Below are positions 26,611 through 35,608 of a stretch of 64,000 nucleotides of DNA, piece after piece. Both the position numbers and the translations under genes were made by a program. The stretch's first letter is position 1; each line of letters starts with the position of its first letter. Under the pieces are notes generated by a model. That model was not told the origin of the DNA. It saw only the letters and a list, made by a program, of their open reading frames with translations, and did not search any database. Source of the DNA: Sphingorhabdus profundilacus (GTDB lineage Bacteria; Pseudomonadota; Alphaproteobacteria; Sphingomonadales; Sphingomonadaceae); NCBI RefSeq assembly GCF_009769755.1, contig NZ_SDWJ01000002.1:558001-622000 (forward strand). Reading direction: 5' to 3'.

Positions 26611-27314
26611 CAACGACAAAGGGGGTACCTAGGCCGGATCATATTGCCGAACTGACGAGAGGGACGCGACTACCGCTTGATCCCGTTAGAGAAGAGCATT
26701 TGAGCGTTATCTTCGAAACGATCTCATGCGCTTGGCATGAATTGCGCGGCAACGGCACCTCGACTATGCAATACAATGACGAAGCCGAAGTGAACGCGCT
26801 CCTAGATCCGCGGTTGAACCATTACTGCCAATCGCAGCCACTTTGGAAAGACTTGGTGCATTCGGTTCATCGCGGTCGAGAATCGATAAGTTATGACGGC
26901 AGCAAACTCGAACTGCGCCCCGACTTGTCGTTCATTCTTTTGCATGGAAATCGCAATTTTCCGATCGCTGTCGAATGCAAGATAATCGACCACCCGAACA
27001 GTAAAACCGTCGGGCTTTATTGCACCAACGGAATCGCACGCTTCGTTTGTGGAGATTATGCTTGGGCTAATCGAGAGGCCATTATGTTGGCCTATGTGCG
27101 CGATGACTCATCTCTTTCGTCGAGGCTCATTCCGCACCTGGCAAAAAATGGGAAGTTAAAGTCTGATCCATTGCAAACCGCTTCGCATCCGCAATCGAGA
27201 ATTGATCTTCATCCAACGGTTCAGCAAACAGTGCATGAGCGGAGTTTCAGTTACCTGGCCTCTGTGGATGGCAATGATCCCGGACCAATAAGCTTGTTTC
27301 ATCTCTGGTTATAA
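26607..27314 (+). CDS. PD-(D/E)XK nuclease, putative restriction subunit
   Basis: A 235-aa protein with a clear PD-(D/E)XK core: LELRPDLSFILLHG (P105, D106) and FPIAVECKIIDH (E123, K125). Before it lies a helical part with HLSVIFETISCAWHELRG. It overlaps the methyltransferase stop codon by four bases, so it most likely supplies the cleavage activity of that restriction-modification pair. The recognition sequence cannot be predicted. A gap of 181 bp without a gene follows, then a convergent gene. Confidence 0.75.
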   Translation: MTTTKGVPRPDHIAELTRGTRLPLDPVREEHLSVIFETISCAWHELRGNGTSTMQYNDEAEVNALLDPRLNHYCQSQPLWKDLVHSVHRGRESISYDGSKLELRPDLSFILLHGNRNFPIAVECKIIDHPNSKTVGLYCTNGIARFVCGDYAWANREAIMLAYVRDDSSLSSRLIPHLAKNGKLKSDPLQTASHPQSRIDLHPTVQQTVHERSFSYLASVDGNDPGPISLFHLWL

Positions 27315-27495
27315 GCTGCAGTGCCGCGGCCAAATGTATGGCATCATTTTTACAATTTATCGATGACCGGGATAAGTATTGTTAGCAACGCAGCCTGCGG
27401 AAACAAGCTTTCTGAACCTAAGGCTCCTTAGCATGATTCTGCTTATGAAACCGGACTGTCGGCAGCGTCCAACCTTTCGGACATCGCGAACAAAG

Positions 27496-28422
27496 TTATG
27501 CTTTGCTAACTCTGTTTTTGAGTTCAGAAATCCGTTCCGAGCAGATGGCATGAACGGCGCCACCAAGCTCTTCGATCCGATCACCGAGCCACTCAAGTTC
27601 GTCTTCGGTAATCTGGTAATGCTTCGAATAGCGCGCTTTTACGTATGCTTCTTTGAGCTTTTCAAATCGTGCGCGTTCTGTCCGGGATTCACGAGGCCAA
27701 GCGTCAACTAGTCTCATGTCAATACGCTCAGCTTGGGTGCGAAGAAAGCCGAGATTATGGACATGCGGTGTGTAGAATGTGCAGACTAGCAACACACAAT
27801 GATAAAGACGCTCAGCAGCTTGATGGGTGAGAAACGCAGCATCTTTCAAGCGCCCTTGGCTTTTACTAAACTTGGCGGTTTCAAGCATCCCGGCACCTGC
27901 AGGAAACCACTCCTCAAAATATTCCTTCGCCATGGCGAGTGCCTGCTCGGGCGTCTTGGGTTTCGGTACATGGAGTTGGCGCTCGTCAGCTTCGTAGAGC
28001 GCGATGCCGTCTTTGGCGACGTCCATGAAGAAGTAACGGCCATGAGCTAGGCCGTCATTCACTTCCTGTAGCGTGTGGACAATGAAGTTGACCGGCGTTT
28101 TGAGCGTCTTGTCGATGGCGAGTTCACGGGTGAGACGGTTGTCGAGCTTTAGCCAGTAATCGACTTTGTCGGTCAGGCGCTTGTCATTGACGATGATGAG
28201 GATATCGAAGTCTGAGCGGTAGCCTTTGGCGGTGTGGGGTTCATCCACCCAGCCGCCGCGTGCGTAGCTGCCGTAAAGAACAATCTTCTCGATCTTGCCC
28301 TTTTTCTTCCATTCATGCTGTGCGAGCGCCAGCGCGTCTTCGAACTCTTCGAAGATAATCGCGCGAACCCGTTCGAGTTCGCGTTGCTTGGCGGCCGGGA
28401 GATGATCAAGATCGGTGCGCAT
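27496..28422 (-). CDS. Fused MNT-HEPN protein
   Basis: A 308-aa protein. The N-terminal domain is a minimal nucleotidyltransferase (YGSYARGGWVDE, G51-S52; SDFDILIIV, D71 and D73). The C-terminal domain is HEPN-like (AAFLTHQAAERLYHCVLLVC, PHVHNLGFL, then KARYSKHYQI). In many bacteria MNT and HEPN are separate genes forming a type VII toxin-antitoxin pair in which MNT inactivates the HEPN RNase by adding AMP; here they are one chain. It is divergent from the AbiE pair, with a 156-bp gap. Confidence 0.85.
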   Translation of the reverse strand: MRTDLDHLPAAKQRELERVRAIIFEEFEDALALAQHEWKKKGKIEKIVLYGSYARGGWVDEPHTAKGYRSDFDILIIVNDKRLTDKVDYWLKLDNRLTRELAIDKTLKTPVNFIVHTLQEVNDGLAHGRYFFMDVAKDGIALYEADERQLHVPKPKTPEQALAMAKEYFEEWFPAGAGMLETAKFSKSQGRLKDAAFLTHQAAERLYHCVLLVCTFYTPHVHNLGFLRTQAERIDMRLVDAWPRESRTERARFEKLKEAYVKARYSKHYQITEDELEWLGDRIEELGGAVHAICSERISELKNRVSKA

Positions 28423-28500
28423 TTCGGTTCATATCGTGGAGTCTTGCTGCTGAATTGGCAAGATATATCGCGCATTCTGCTGAAAAATATTTGCCGGAAA

Positions 28501-28570
28501 CGTCGTATATTGTAAATGCCTTGAATATATCGGGTACATGGGATATCTATGTCGTAAGCGTCGTATATTG
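28501..28570 (+). promoter_or_regulatory. Duplicated 12-bp site in the AbiE promoter region
   Basis: CGTCGTATATTG occurs twice in direct orientation (28501-28512 and 28559-28570), 58 bp apart, the second copy ending 8 bp before the AbiEi ATG. The surrounding DNA is AT-rich. AbiEi-type antitoxins repress their own promoter through their winged-helix domain, so these are good candidates for its binding sites. Confidence 0.6.
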
Positions 28571-28578
28571 AGTCAACC

Positions 28579-29172
28579 ATGCCTGATCTAGCTACACAGA
28601 TTTTAGAGCGCATTCCTGAAGGAATAGCCGTTGATCGGGCCAGCCTTGCTGTTGATGCCAATTATGATTCTGTTGGCCGGGTGCTGAGCACGTTGGTCAA
28701 GCAGCGCAAGCTCGTTCGCGTTGGTCGGGGCTTCTACAAAAAGGCAGTTAGCCGGAACTCGGTTTCAACGGGTACGATTGAAGAACGGATCGAACGTAAG
28801 ATATCTAAGTCCAGGCGCAATGTATTCATGCGTGAGAATTTCAAGGATTTTGGAAGCTATGACGCCGTCGGTAGGGCGCTGAAAAAGAAGACAGAGAGCG
28901 GTCGGCTCATCCAGATCAGTAAGGGTATTTATGCAAAGGCAGAATATTCCAGAATTACGGGAAAACCGGCGCCGCTTGTGGGGATAAAGACACTTGCTTC
29001 GGAAGCTCTTGGGCTTCTCGGTTACAAAGTGTCTGCATCCAGTCCCGAAAAAAATTACAATCAGGGCCGCTCAACGCAGGTTCCAACGGGCAGAACGCTT
29101 GCCGTCAACAAGGCACCGCGACGCCGGATAGGATATGATGGCAAATATGTCGTTTTTGAACGCGCCCGTTAA
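28579..29172 (+). CDS. AbiEi-like antitoxin (DUF6088 type)
   Basis: A 197-aa protein with winged-helix segments (VDANYDSVGRVLSTLVKQRK, LVRVGRGFYKK; then FGSYDAVGRALKKKTESGRL, IQISKGIYAK), apparently two copies of a similar helix-wing unit, and a basic C-terminus. This is the antitoxin architecture of type IV AbiE systems (DUF6088 family). It overlaps the toxin gene by 38 bp. The duplicated site upstream fits autorepression. Confidence 0.82.
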   Translation: MPDLATQILERIPEGIAVDRASLAVDANYDSVGRVLSTLVKQRKLVRVGRGFYKKAVSRNSVSTGTIEERIERKISKSRRNVFMRENFKDFGSYDAVGRALKKKTESGRLIQISKGIYAKAEYSRITGKPAPLVGIKTLASEALGLLGYKVSASSPEKNYNQGRSTQVPTGRTLAVNKAPRRRIGYDGKYVVFERAR

Positions 29173-30091
29173 GAAGCTTCTGGGCCGCGTTGCAGGCGCG
29201 ATCGGTGTCGATGAATCCTTTGTGGAGAAGGATTTTTATGTCGTTGCGGCGATCCGGATCTTGCTGGGGTGCGCTACTGAAGATTTGAACCCGGTATTTT
29301 CAGGCGGAACTGCATTATTAAAGGCCCATAAGCTGGTCGAGCGCTTCTCCGAAGATATGGATTTCAAGCTTCATCTCTCCGAGGCGTTTACGGCAAAATC
29401 GGGTAACCAACGCAGAAACATCCTCAGTGCATTCAAAAACGACATTGTGAATGCGTGGGTTGCAGCCGGATTTACGATTGTCGATGTTAAGGCACTCGAT
29501 GGAAATGGTTTCATTGCCATCTCGATGCAATATCCTTCAGTGCTTGAAACCGGTGATATGCACCCGGCACTTCGTCCTCATATTCTGGCAGAAATATCGG
29601 CTAAACCGCCCAAGCTTCCGACGCTTTCAAAATCGGTACAATCATTTGTCTTGGCCGAGCGCGGCGGCGATGCCGAAGTGCCTGATATCCAATGTATCGA
29701 CCCGGTTGAAACGGCAGCCGATAAGCTGAGTGCATTTGCATGGCGCTCCATTGTTCGTGATCGCACCCATCCCAATGATGATCCTGCCATCATCAGGCAT
29801 GTCCACGACCTAGCAAAGCTGGCGCCCGTTATCGAGCATAGCGCCATCTTCCCCAAGCTCCTGGCAGAGGTTATGACTGCCGATAATGACCGCGGCCAGG
29901 GCCAGATCGCAGACATGCCGCCAACGGAGCGCCTGGCGAAGATGAACGAGCTGCTAGGCTCGGATGATGCGTACAAAGCTGAATATGAAAAATTTGTTGT
30001 GGGCATGGCCTTTGCCGGTTCAGACGAAACGCCGTCCTTCGAGGAAGCTATACAAGCGGTCTCAAGATTGAGCAGCCTGTTGTCTAAGTGA
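29135..30091 (+). CDS. AbiEii/AbiGii-type nucleotidyltransferase toxin
   Basis: A 318-aa protein with the AbiEii signature: FVEKDFYV near the N-terminus, then VFSGGTALLKAHKLVERFSEDMDFKL with GGT.L and the SED-x-D catalytic motif, and further on CIDPVETAADKLSAFAWR. AbiEii toxins are nucleotidyltransferases that stop growth in phage-infected cells; the AbiEi partner prevents this. GGATA precedes the two ATG codons at 29135 and 29138; either may be used. Confidence 0.87.
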   Translation: MMANMSFLNAPVKKLLGRVAGAIGVDESFVEKDFYVVAAIRILLGCATEDLNPVFSGGTALLKAHKLVERFSEDMDFKLHLSEAFTAKSGNQRRNILSAFKNDIVNAWVAAGFTIVDVKALDGNGFIAISMQYPSVLETGDMHPALRPHILAEISAKPPKLPTLSKSVQSFVLAERGGDAEVPDIQCIDPVETAADKLSAFAWRSIVRDRTHPNDDPAIIRHVHDLAKLAPVIEHSAIFPKLLAEVMTADNDRGQGQIADMPPTERLAKMNELLGSDDAYKAEYEKFVVGMAFAGSDETPSFEEAIQAVSRLSSLLSK

Positions 30092-30112
30092 TCGGTCGAA
30101 ACAGGCCGCGGG

Positions 30113-30220
30113 TTAATCGCCGATCAGCAAATCCCGACCTAAATATGCTACCGATATCAGGAGCAATAGTGCGATGAACACAAACTCGACATGAACATTT
30201 TCCGGCTGCTTGAGACTCAC
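30113..30220 (-). CDS. 35-aa single-span membrane peptide
   Basis: A short frame on the minus strand: GTG start at 30220 with AGGAG nine bases upstream, stop TAA at 30115-30113. The peptide has a short polar N-terminus (MSLKQPENVHVE), one hydrophobic helix (FVFIALLLLISVAYLG) and an acidic end (RDLLIGD). It is too short for normal gene finding. It lies in the 411-bp gap between the AbiE toxin and trbB, facing the AbiE unit. It may be a small membrane protein of the defence island or a membrane toxin; no homologue is known to me. Confidence 0.5.
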   Translation of the reverse strand: MSLKQPENVHVEFVFIALLLLISVAYLGRDLLIGD

Positions 30221-30502
30221 CGTCGCTCTCCTGATTCCACCGGGCAGTCATAGCCTTTGGTTCGCCGCCAATGCAATGCGCACCGTGAATCTGATGATTC
30301 GGGCGCGGCAGTCCAATGCAACCGTTATACTACGCATTAGCTCCGTCCTGTGATTGCCGGACAGCTGATCCGCCGACTGTTTGCAAATCGTCGCCAGACT
30401 ACTCTGGTTGCAGGAAGCTGTTGCGCTTGGGCATTTTGATGTCCTTTTGATCCGCCTCACGAGGTACCCGGTGTCGGTCGCCTCCAGGACAAGAGGCAGC
30501 CC

Positions 30503-31486
30503 ATGAGTGTCATTCCGATCCAATCGCAAGCATCAGCGCGCGGCGCGCGTATGTTGCGCACGGCGCTGGGCGTTGAGATCGGTGCGTGGCTCGAAGATGC
30601 TTCGGTTATCGAAATCATGCTCAATCCTGACGGGCGGCTGTGGACCGACCGGCTGGGTGCCGGGATTGCCGATACAGGTGTAAGGATGGCCGCCGCCGAT
30701 GGCGAGCGGATCATCCGGCTGGTTGCCCATCATGTCGGCGCCGAGGTACATGGCGGGGCTCCGCGCGTCTCGGCAGAACTTCCCGGGTGCGGCGAGCGGT
30801 TTGAAGGTCTGTTGCCGCCTGTTGTGGCAGCGCCAAGCTTTGCGATCCGCAAGCCTGCCGTCGCAGTGTTTACTCTGGCCGATTATGTTGCAGCGGGGAT
30901 CATGACGCAGTGGCAGGCCGATGCGCTGGCGGGTGCGGTTGCTGCACGCAAAAACATATTGGTTGCCGGTGGGACATCGACCGGCAAGACAACGCTTACC
31001 AATGCTTTGCTGGCCGAGGTCGCCAAGACCTCTGACCGTGTCGTGCTGATCGAAGACACGCGCGAACTGCAATGTGCAGCGCCCAACCTTGTGTCGCTGC
31101 GCACCAAGGACGGGGTTGCGAGCCTTTCAGATCTCGTCCGCTCAGCGCTGCGCCTGCGGCCTGACCGAATCCCTATTGGCGAGGTGCGCGGGGCCGAAGC
31201 CCTTGACCTGCTCAAGGCTTGGGGAACCGGTCATCCAGGCGGGGTCGGTACGATTCATGCCGGAACGGCGCTTGGCGTCCTGCGACGTATGGAGCAGCTG
31301 ATCCAGGAAAGCGTGGTTACCGTACCACGCGCGCTCATTGCCGAAACCATCGATGTCATCGCCGTCCTCGTCCGCGACGGCACCGGGCGGCGCTTGTCCG
31401 AACTTGCAGAACTGCGCGGGCTTGATGCCTCTGGCGACTATCAAATTATTCCCATCACCCCTCAGCCCCAAGGAGATTGTTCGTGA
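30503..31486 (+). CDS. trbB: TrbB, VirB11-type secretion ATPase
   Basis: A 327-aa cytoplasmic hexameric ATPase that powers the mating apparatus. Walker [15 protein letters not shown], the Asp box [12 protein letters not shown], Walker [21 protein letters not shown] and the His box [12 protein letters not shown] are in the normal order. First gene of the trb operon; its stop overlaps the trbC GTG. The promoter should lie in the 280 bp upstream, together with the divergent small gene. Confidence 0.95.
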   Translation: MSVIPIQSQASARGARMLRTALGVEIGAWLEDASVIEIMLNPDGRLWTDRLGAGIADTGVRMAAADGERIIRLVAHHVGAEVHGGAPRVSAELPGCGERFEGLLPPVVAAPSFAIRKPAVAVFTLADYVAAGIMTQWQADALAGAVAARKNILVAGGTSTGKTTLTNALLAEVAKTSDRVVLIEDTRELQCAAPNLVSLRTKDGVASLSDLVRSALRLRPDRIPIGEVRGAEALDLLKAWGTGHPGGVGTIHAGTALGVLRRMEQLIQESVVTVPRALIAETIDVIAVLVRDGTGRRLSELAELRGLDASGDYQIIPITPQPQGDCS

Positions 31487-31815
31487 TCCAGACCATTTCG
31501 CGCGTGCGTGCGCGCCTGTCCACTGCGTTACTGGGCGGCTTCATTGCACTTTCGGTAGCCAGTCCCGCGCACGCCGCTGGTTCCTCGATGCCATGGGAAG
31601 CACCGCTCCAGTCAATCCTTGAATCCATTCAGGGTCCGGTTGCCAAAATCATGGCGGTGATCATCATCATTGCAACCGGTCTGACATTGGCATTCGGCGA
31701 CACGTCGGGCGGCTTTCGCCGTCTGATCCAGATTGTCTTCGGCCTGTCGATTGCCTTTGCCGCCTCGTCCTTCTTCCTGTCGTTCTTCTCGTTCGGCGGC
31801 GGAGCTTTGGTCTGA
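31483..31815 (+). CDS. trbC: TrbC, VirB2-type pilin precursor
   Basis: A 110-aa pilin precursor with a signal peptide ending SPAHAAG and two hydrophobic segments (IMAVIIIIATGLTLAFG and FGLSIAFAASSFFLSFFSFGG). IncP-type TrbC is trimmed by TraF and cyclised; a TraF gene is present at 11.5 kb. AAGGAG lies 7 bases before the GTG at 31483, which overlaps the trbB stop. A TTG two codons earlier is less likely. Confidence 0.92.
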   Translation: MIQTISRVRARLSTALLGGFIALSVASPAHAAGSSMPWEAPLQSILESIQGPVAKIMAVIIIIATGLTLAFGDTSGGFRRLIQIVFGLSIAFAASSFFLSFFSFGGGALV

Positions 31816-32090
31816 TGGACAGCTTGCCAGCCGAAGCCGTTCCGGGATTTATCGTGCCGGTCCACCGCGCGCTGACCGAGTATATCCTGCTTGGCGGCGC
31901 ACCGCGCGGGCTCGCCATTGCCAATGCGACGCTTGCAGGTGCGGTCGGACTTGGTCTCAGGCTCTGGCTGGCCGGGATCGTCTTTTTCGCGATCGGCCAC
32001 ATGATCGCGGTCTGGGCAGCGCGGCGCGATCCGCAGTTTGTCGATGTTGCGCGGCGGCATCTGCGCTTGCCCTCCTATCTGAGGGTTTGA
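31815..32090 (+). CDS. trbD: TrbD, VirB3-type inner-membrane protein
   Basis: A 91-aa protein with the TrbD/VirB3 start pattern (PGFIVPVHRALTEYILLGG) and two membrane segments (IANATLAGAVGLGL, LAGIVFFAIGHMIAVWAA). It works with the TrbE ATPase in the inner-membrane complex. Its ATG overlaps the trbC stop codon and trbE follows after 4 bp. Confidence 0.93.
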   Translation: MDSLPAEAVPGFIVPVHRALTEYILLGGAPRGLAIANATLAGAVGLGLRLWLAGIVFFAIGHMIAVWAARRDPQFVDVARRHLRLPSYLRV

Positions 32091-32094
32091 GCTG

Positions 32095-34551
32095 ATGCTC
32101 TCGCTTCGCGAATATCGGAATAAGGCCGACCGGCTCGCCGATTTCCTTCCCTGGGCAGCTCTGGTCGCCCCCGGCGTGGTGCTCAACAAGGACGGCAGTT
32201 TCCAGCGGTCTGCCCGCTTCCGCGGTCCCGATCTTGACAGTGCAACACCGTCGGAACTGATTGCGACCACCGCGCGGCTCAACAGCGCTTTGCGGCGTTT
32301 GGGTTCTGGCTGGGCGATCTTTGTCGAAGCCGTACGGCGGCCTGCACAGGACTATCCTGATGACGTGTTTCCAGATGAAGCGTCGGCGCTGGTTGAAAGT
32401 GAGCGTTATGCGCAATTCGCTGCGGAAGGCGCCCATTTTGAAAGCCGCTATTTCCTGACGCTCCTTTGGATGCCGCCTGCTGAAGATGCCGCACGCGCTG
32501 AAAGCTGGCTTTACGAAGGCAAGGCCGAGAAAGGCATAAATGCCTACGAATTGCTTGATGGCTATATCGATCGCACAGACCGGCTGTTACGATTGGTCGA
32601 GGGATTTTTCCCCGAGGTCGCCTGGTTGAATGATGCTGAAACGCTGACCTACCTGCACAGCTGCATATCGACGAGAGTCCAGCACGTGCGCGTGCCCGAA
32701 ACACCGATGCATATCGATGCGGTGCTTGCCGACGAGCCGCTGACCGGCGGGCTGGAGCCGCGTCTGGGCGCGGCGCATCTGCGCACGCTCACCATCGTCG
32801 GTTTTCCGAGTTCGACCTTTCCCGGCCTTCTCGACGAACTCAACCGGCTTGCGTTCGCGTATCGCTGGTCGACCCGCGCGATCATGCTCGACAAGACCGA
32901 TGCGACAAAGCTCTTGGGCAAGATAAGGCGGCAATGGTTTGCCAAGCGCAAATCTGTTGCCGCGATCCTCAAGGAAGTGATGACCAATGAGGCATCGGTT
33001 CTGGTCGATAATGATGCCTCGAACAAGGCCGCCGATGCTGACGCGGCTCTGCAGGAGCTCGGCGCTGACCATGTTGGCCAGGCTTATGTTACCACCACCG
33101 TCACGGTGTGGGACGAGGATGCTGCACTTGCTGCCGAGAAGCTGCGCCTGGTAGAGAAGGTCATCCAGGGCCGTGATTTCACCTGCATAGCCGAAGGCAT
33201 GAACGCGGTCGAGGCGTGGCTCGGATCGCTTCCCGGCCATGTTTACGCAAATGTCCGGACACCACCGATTTCTACGCTCAATCTGGCTCACATGATCCCG
33301 CTGTCGGCCATGTGGGCCGGACCGGAACAAGACGAGCATCTGGGTGCTGCTCCGCTCTTTTATGCACGGACAGAAGGCTCGACCCCGTTCCGGTTCTCCC
33401 TCCATGTCGGCGATGTCGGCCATAACCTGGTCGTTGGACCGACGGGTGCCGGCAAATCGGTGCTGCTTGCGCTGATGGCGCTTCAGTTCCGGCGCTACGC
33501 GGGCGCTCAAGTGTTCGCATTCGACTTTGGCGGCTCGATCCGCGCTGCAGCCCTTGCCTGTGGCGGTGACTGGCAGGATCTGGGAAACAGTCTATCCGAA
33601 GACAGCACAGGCGCCGTACTGTTACAGCCGCTGGCGCGGATCGACGAGCCTGCCGAACGAAACTGGGCGGCAGAATGGCTTCAGGCGATCCTTGGGTCCG
33701 AGGGCGTGCTGGTCGATCCGGCTACTAAGGAGCATCTCTGGTCGGCACTGACCTCGCTTGCCACCGCGCCGATCGCTGAGCGGACACTGACCGGGCTTGC
33801 TGTCCTTCTCCAGTCGCAAGCTTTGAAGCAAGCGCTTGCATCCTATTGCATCGGCGGGCCGTTCGGACGGCTGCTCGATGCCGAGAGCGAACATCTGGGG
33901 GAAGGCACATTCCAGGCGTTCGAGACCGAGGGACTGACAGGCTCGGCGGCAGCGCCCGCTGTGCTTTCCTATTTGTTCCACCGCATCGAAGGCCGGCTCG
34001 ATGGCTCACCGACAATGATCATCATCGACGAGGGCTGGCTCGTGCTCGACAGCCCCGCATTCGCGGCACAGCTGCGCGAATGGCTGAAGACGCTGCGCAA
34101 GAAGAATGCGAGCGTGGTGTTCGCCACCCAGAGCCTTGCCGACATCGAAGCCAGCGCAATAGCGCCGGCCATCATCGAAAGCTGCCCGACCCGTATCTTC
34201 CTGCCCAACGAGCGCGCTGCCGAACCGCAGATATTGAACATCTATCGCCGCTTCGGTCTGAATGACCGGCAGATCGAGATCATCGCGCGCGCCACCCCCA
34301 AACGCGATTATTACTGTCAGTCGGCGCGCGGCAACCGTTTGTTCGAGCTTGGCCTCGGCGACGTGGCGCTCGCCTACACCGCAACCTCCTCGAAAGCCGA
34401 TCAGCTGGCGATTGCCGAATTGACGCAAACGCGCGGTGAAGAGGCATTCGCAGCCGCCTGGCTGCGTCATCGCGGCCTCGCCTGGGCTGCTGACATTCTC
34501 GAGCCCTCAATCCCTGTTCCACCCGCCCATATGGGCCAAACCAAGGAGTAG
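32095..34551 (+). CDS. trbE: TrbE, VirB4-type ATPase
   Basis: An 818-aa ATPase, the largest motor of the channel. The N-terminal CagE/TrbE domain is followed by Walker A VVGPTGAGKSVLLALM (around residue 450) and Walker B TMIIIDEGWLVLDS; VVFATQSLADIEAS and RIFLPNERAAEPQ are also typical of VirB4. Full length for the family. It lies in tight order between trbD and trbJ. Confidence 0.95.
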   Translation: MLSLREYRNKADRLADFLPWAALVAPGVVLNKDGSFQRSARFRGPDLDSATPSELIATTARLNSALRRLGSGWAIFVEAVRRPAQDYPDDVFPDEASALVESERYAQFAAEGAHFESRYFLTLLWMPPAEDAARAESWLYEGKAEKGINAYELLDGYIDRTDRLLRLVEGFFPEVAWLNDAETLTYLHSCISTRVQHVRVPETPMHIDAVLADEPLTGGLEPRLGAAHLRTLTIVGFPSSTFPGLLDELNRLAFAYRWSTRAIMLDKTDATKLLGKIRRQWFAKRKSVAAILKEVMTNEASVLVDNDASNKAADADAALQELGADHVGQAYVTTTVTVWDEDAALAAEKLRLVEKVIQGRDFTCIAEGMNAVEAWLGSLPGHVYANVRTPPISTLNLAHMIPLSAMWAGPEQDEHLGAAPLFYARTEGSTPFRFSLHVGDVGHNLVVGPTGAGKSVLLALMALQFRRYAGAQVFAFDFGGSIRAAALACGGDWQDLGNSLSEDSTGAVLLQPLARIDEPAERNWAAEWLQAILGSEGVLVDPATKEHLWSALTSLATAPIAERTLTGLAVLLQSQALKQALASYCIGGPFGRLLDAESEHLGEGTFQAFETEGLTGSAAAPAVLSYLFHRIEGRLDGSPTMIIIDEGWLVLDSPAFAAQLREWLKTLRKKNASVVFATQSLADIEASAIAPAIIESCPTRIFLPNERAAEPQILNIYRRFGLNDRQIEIIARATPKRDYYCQSARGNRLFELGLGDVALAYTATSSKADQLAIAELTQTRGEEAFAAAWLRHRGLAWAADILEPSIPVPPAHMGQTKE

Positions 34552-34556
34552 CCGCC

Positions 34557-35315
34557 ATGAAATCCCCCAATTTGAGTCAATTGCTCGCCGCCGGTGCATT
34601 TGTGCTGTCGGTAACCGTGACCACGCTCGCGCCCCTACCCGCTTGTGCCCAGTTCGGCGGGATCGTTTACGATCCGACCAATTACTCGCAGAACATCCTG
34701 ACCGCTGCGCGGACGCTCGAGCAGATCAACAACCAGATCCGCCAGCTGCAGAACCAGGCAACCTCGCTGATCAACGAAGCACGCAATCTGCAAAGCCTGC
34801 CGATGACAATGCTCGATCCACTCCAGCAACAGATCCGCCAAACCCAGCAGTTGCTGAACCAGGCACAGGGTATTGCTTATGATGTCCAGAAGGTCGAACG
34901 CGAGTTCGGGCGTCAATATAAGGACATCGACCTTACAGGTTCGCAGCGTGAGCTGGTCCAGCGGGCTCAGGACCGCTGGCGCGGCAGTGTCGCCGCCTTC
35001 GAAGACGCGCTTAAGGTTCAGGCAGGCGCCGTCAGCAATATCGAAGGTGCGCGGTCCGCGGTGCAGAACCTGGTCACCGCGAGCCAGTCGGCAACCGGTG
35101 CGTTGCAGGCAGCACAGGCCGGAAACCAGCTGCTCGCGCTCCAGTCGCAGCAACTCGCGGACCTCACCGCAACCGTCGCCAGCCTCGGTCGCGCGCAGTC
35201 GCTTGATGCCGCCTCCGCCGCAGCGGCAAAAGCGCAGGCACGCGAACAGTTGCGGCGGTTCCTCGCACCCGGACGCGGTTACACGCCTGCCAACGCTCAG
35301 CTGTTCCGGAACTGA
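34557..35315 (+). CDS. trbJ: TrbJ, VirB5-type mating protein
   Basis: A 252-aa exported protein: signal peptide ending PACAQFGG, then FGGIVYDPTNYSQNILTAAR, which is typical of TrbJ, and a long coiled-coil rich in Gln (INNQIRQLQNQATSL, QQQIRQTQQLLNQAQG). It is probably a minor pilus-tip or periplasmic component. AGGAGTAGCCGCC precedes the ATG. Confidence 0.92.
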   Translation: MKSPNLSQLLAAGAFVLSVTVTTLAPLPACAQFGGIVYDPTNYSQNILTAARTLEQINNQIRQLQNQATSLINEARNLQSLPMTMLDPLQQQIRQTQQLLNQAQGIAYDVQKVEREFGRQYKDIDLTGSQRELVQRAQDRWRGSVAAFEDALKVQAGAVSNIEGARSAVQNLVTASQSATGALQAAQAGNQLLALQSQQLADLTATVASLGRAQSLDAASAAAAKAQAREQLRRFLAPGRGYTPANAQLFRN

Positions 35316-35319
35316 AGCA

Positions 35320-35607
35320 GTGGACAATAAGCTCTTCGCACGGATCGGAGCGGGCGCGTTCGTCGCCGTCGCTCTTACCATGTCGCTGCTTCAGCTGCGC
35401 GAAGAGCCTGCTGAGCCGTTGCCTGAAATCGTCACCATCTGGGAACCGGATGGTGATCCGCTGCCCGGCCAATTGCGCGCCTGTTCGGCGATGGGCGAAC
35501 TGGCGCTGTCCGCTCCCGAATGCCGCGCGGCCTGGGCCGAAAAGCGGCGGCGGTTCCTCGGGAGGTCGGACAAAGCTGGCGCTCCGCAGAGTGATAAGGG
35601 TTTCTGA
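35320..35607 (+). CDS. trbK: TrbK-like entry exclusion protein (TrbK-alt)
   Basis: A 95-aa protein with one N-terminal membrane segment (IGAGAFVAVALTMSLLQL) and a short periplasmic part with EPLPEIVTIWEPDGDPLPGQ and two Cys residues (LRACSAMG, APECRAAW), as in the TrbK-alt entry exclusion proteins found between trbJ and trbL. Starts at GTG 35320 only four bases behind trbJ. It would block mating between cells carrying the same element. Confidence 0.8.
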   Translation: MDNKLFARIGAGAFVAVALTMSLLQLREEPAEPLPEIVTIWEPDGDPLPGQLRACSAMGELALSAPECRAAWAEKRRRFLGRSDKAGAPQSDKGF

Positions 35608-35608
35608 C

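Noticed and set aside
23581-27314. BREX or DISARM system
   Set aside because: The methyltransferase could resemble PglX, but none of the other BREX or DISARM genes is nearby.
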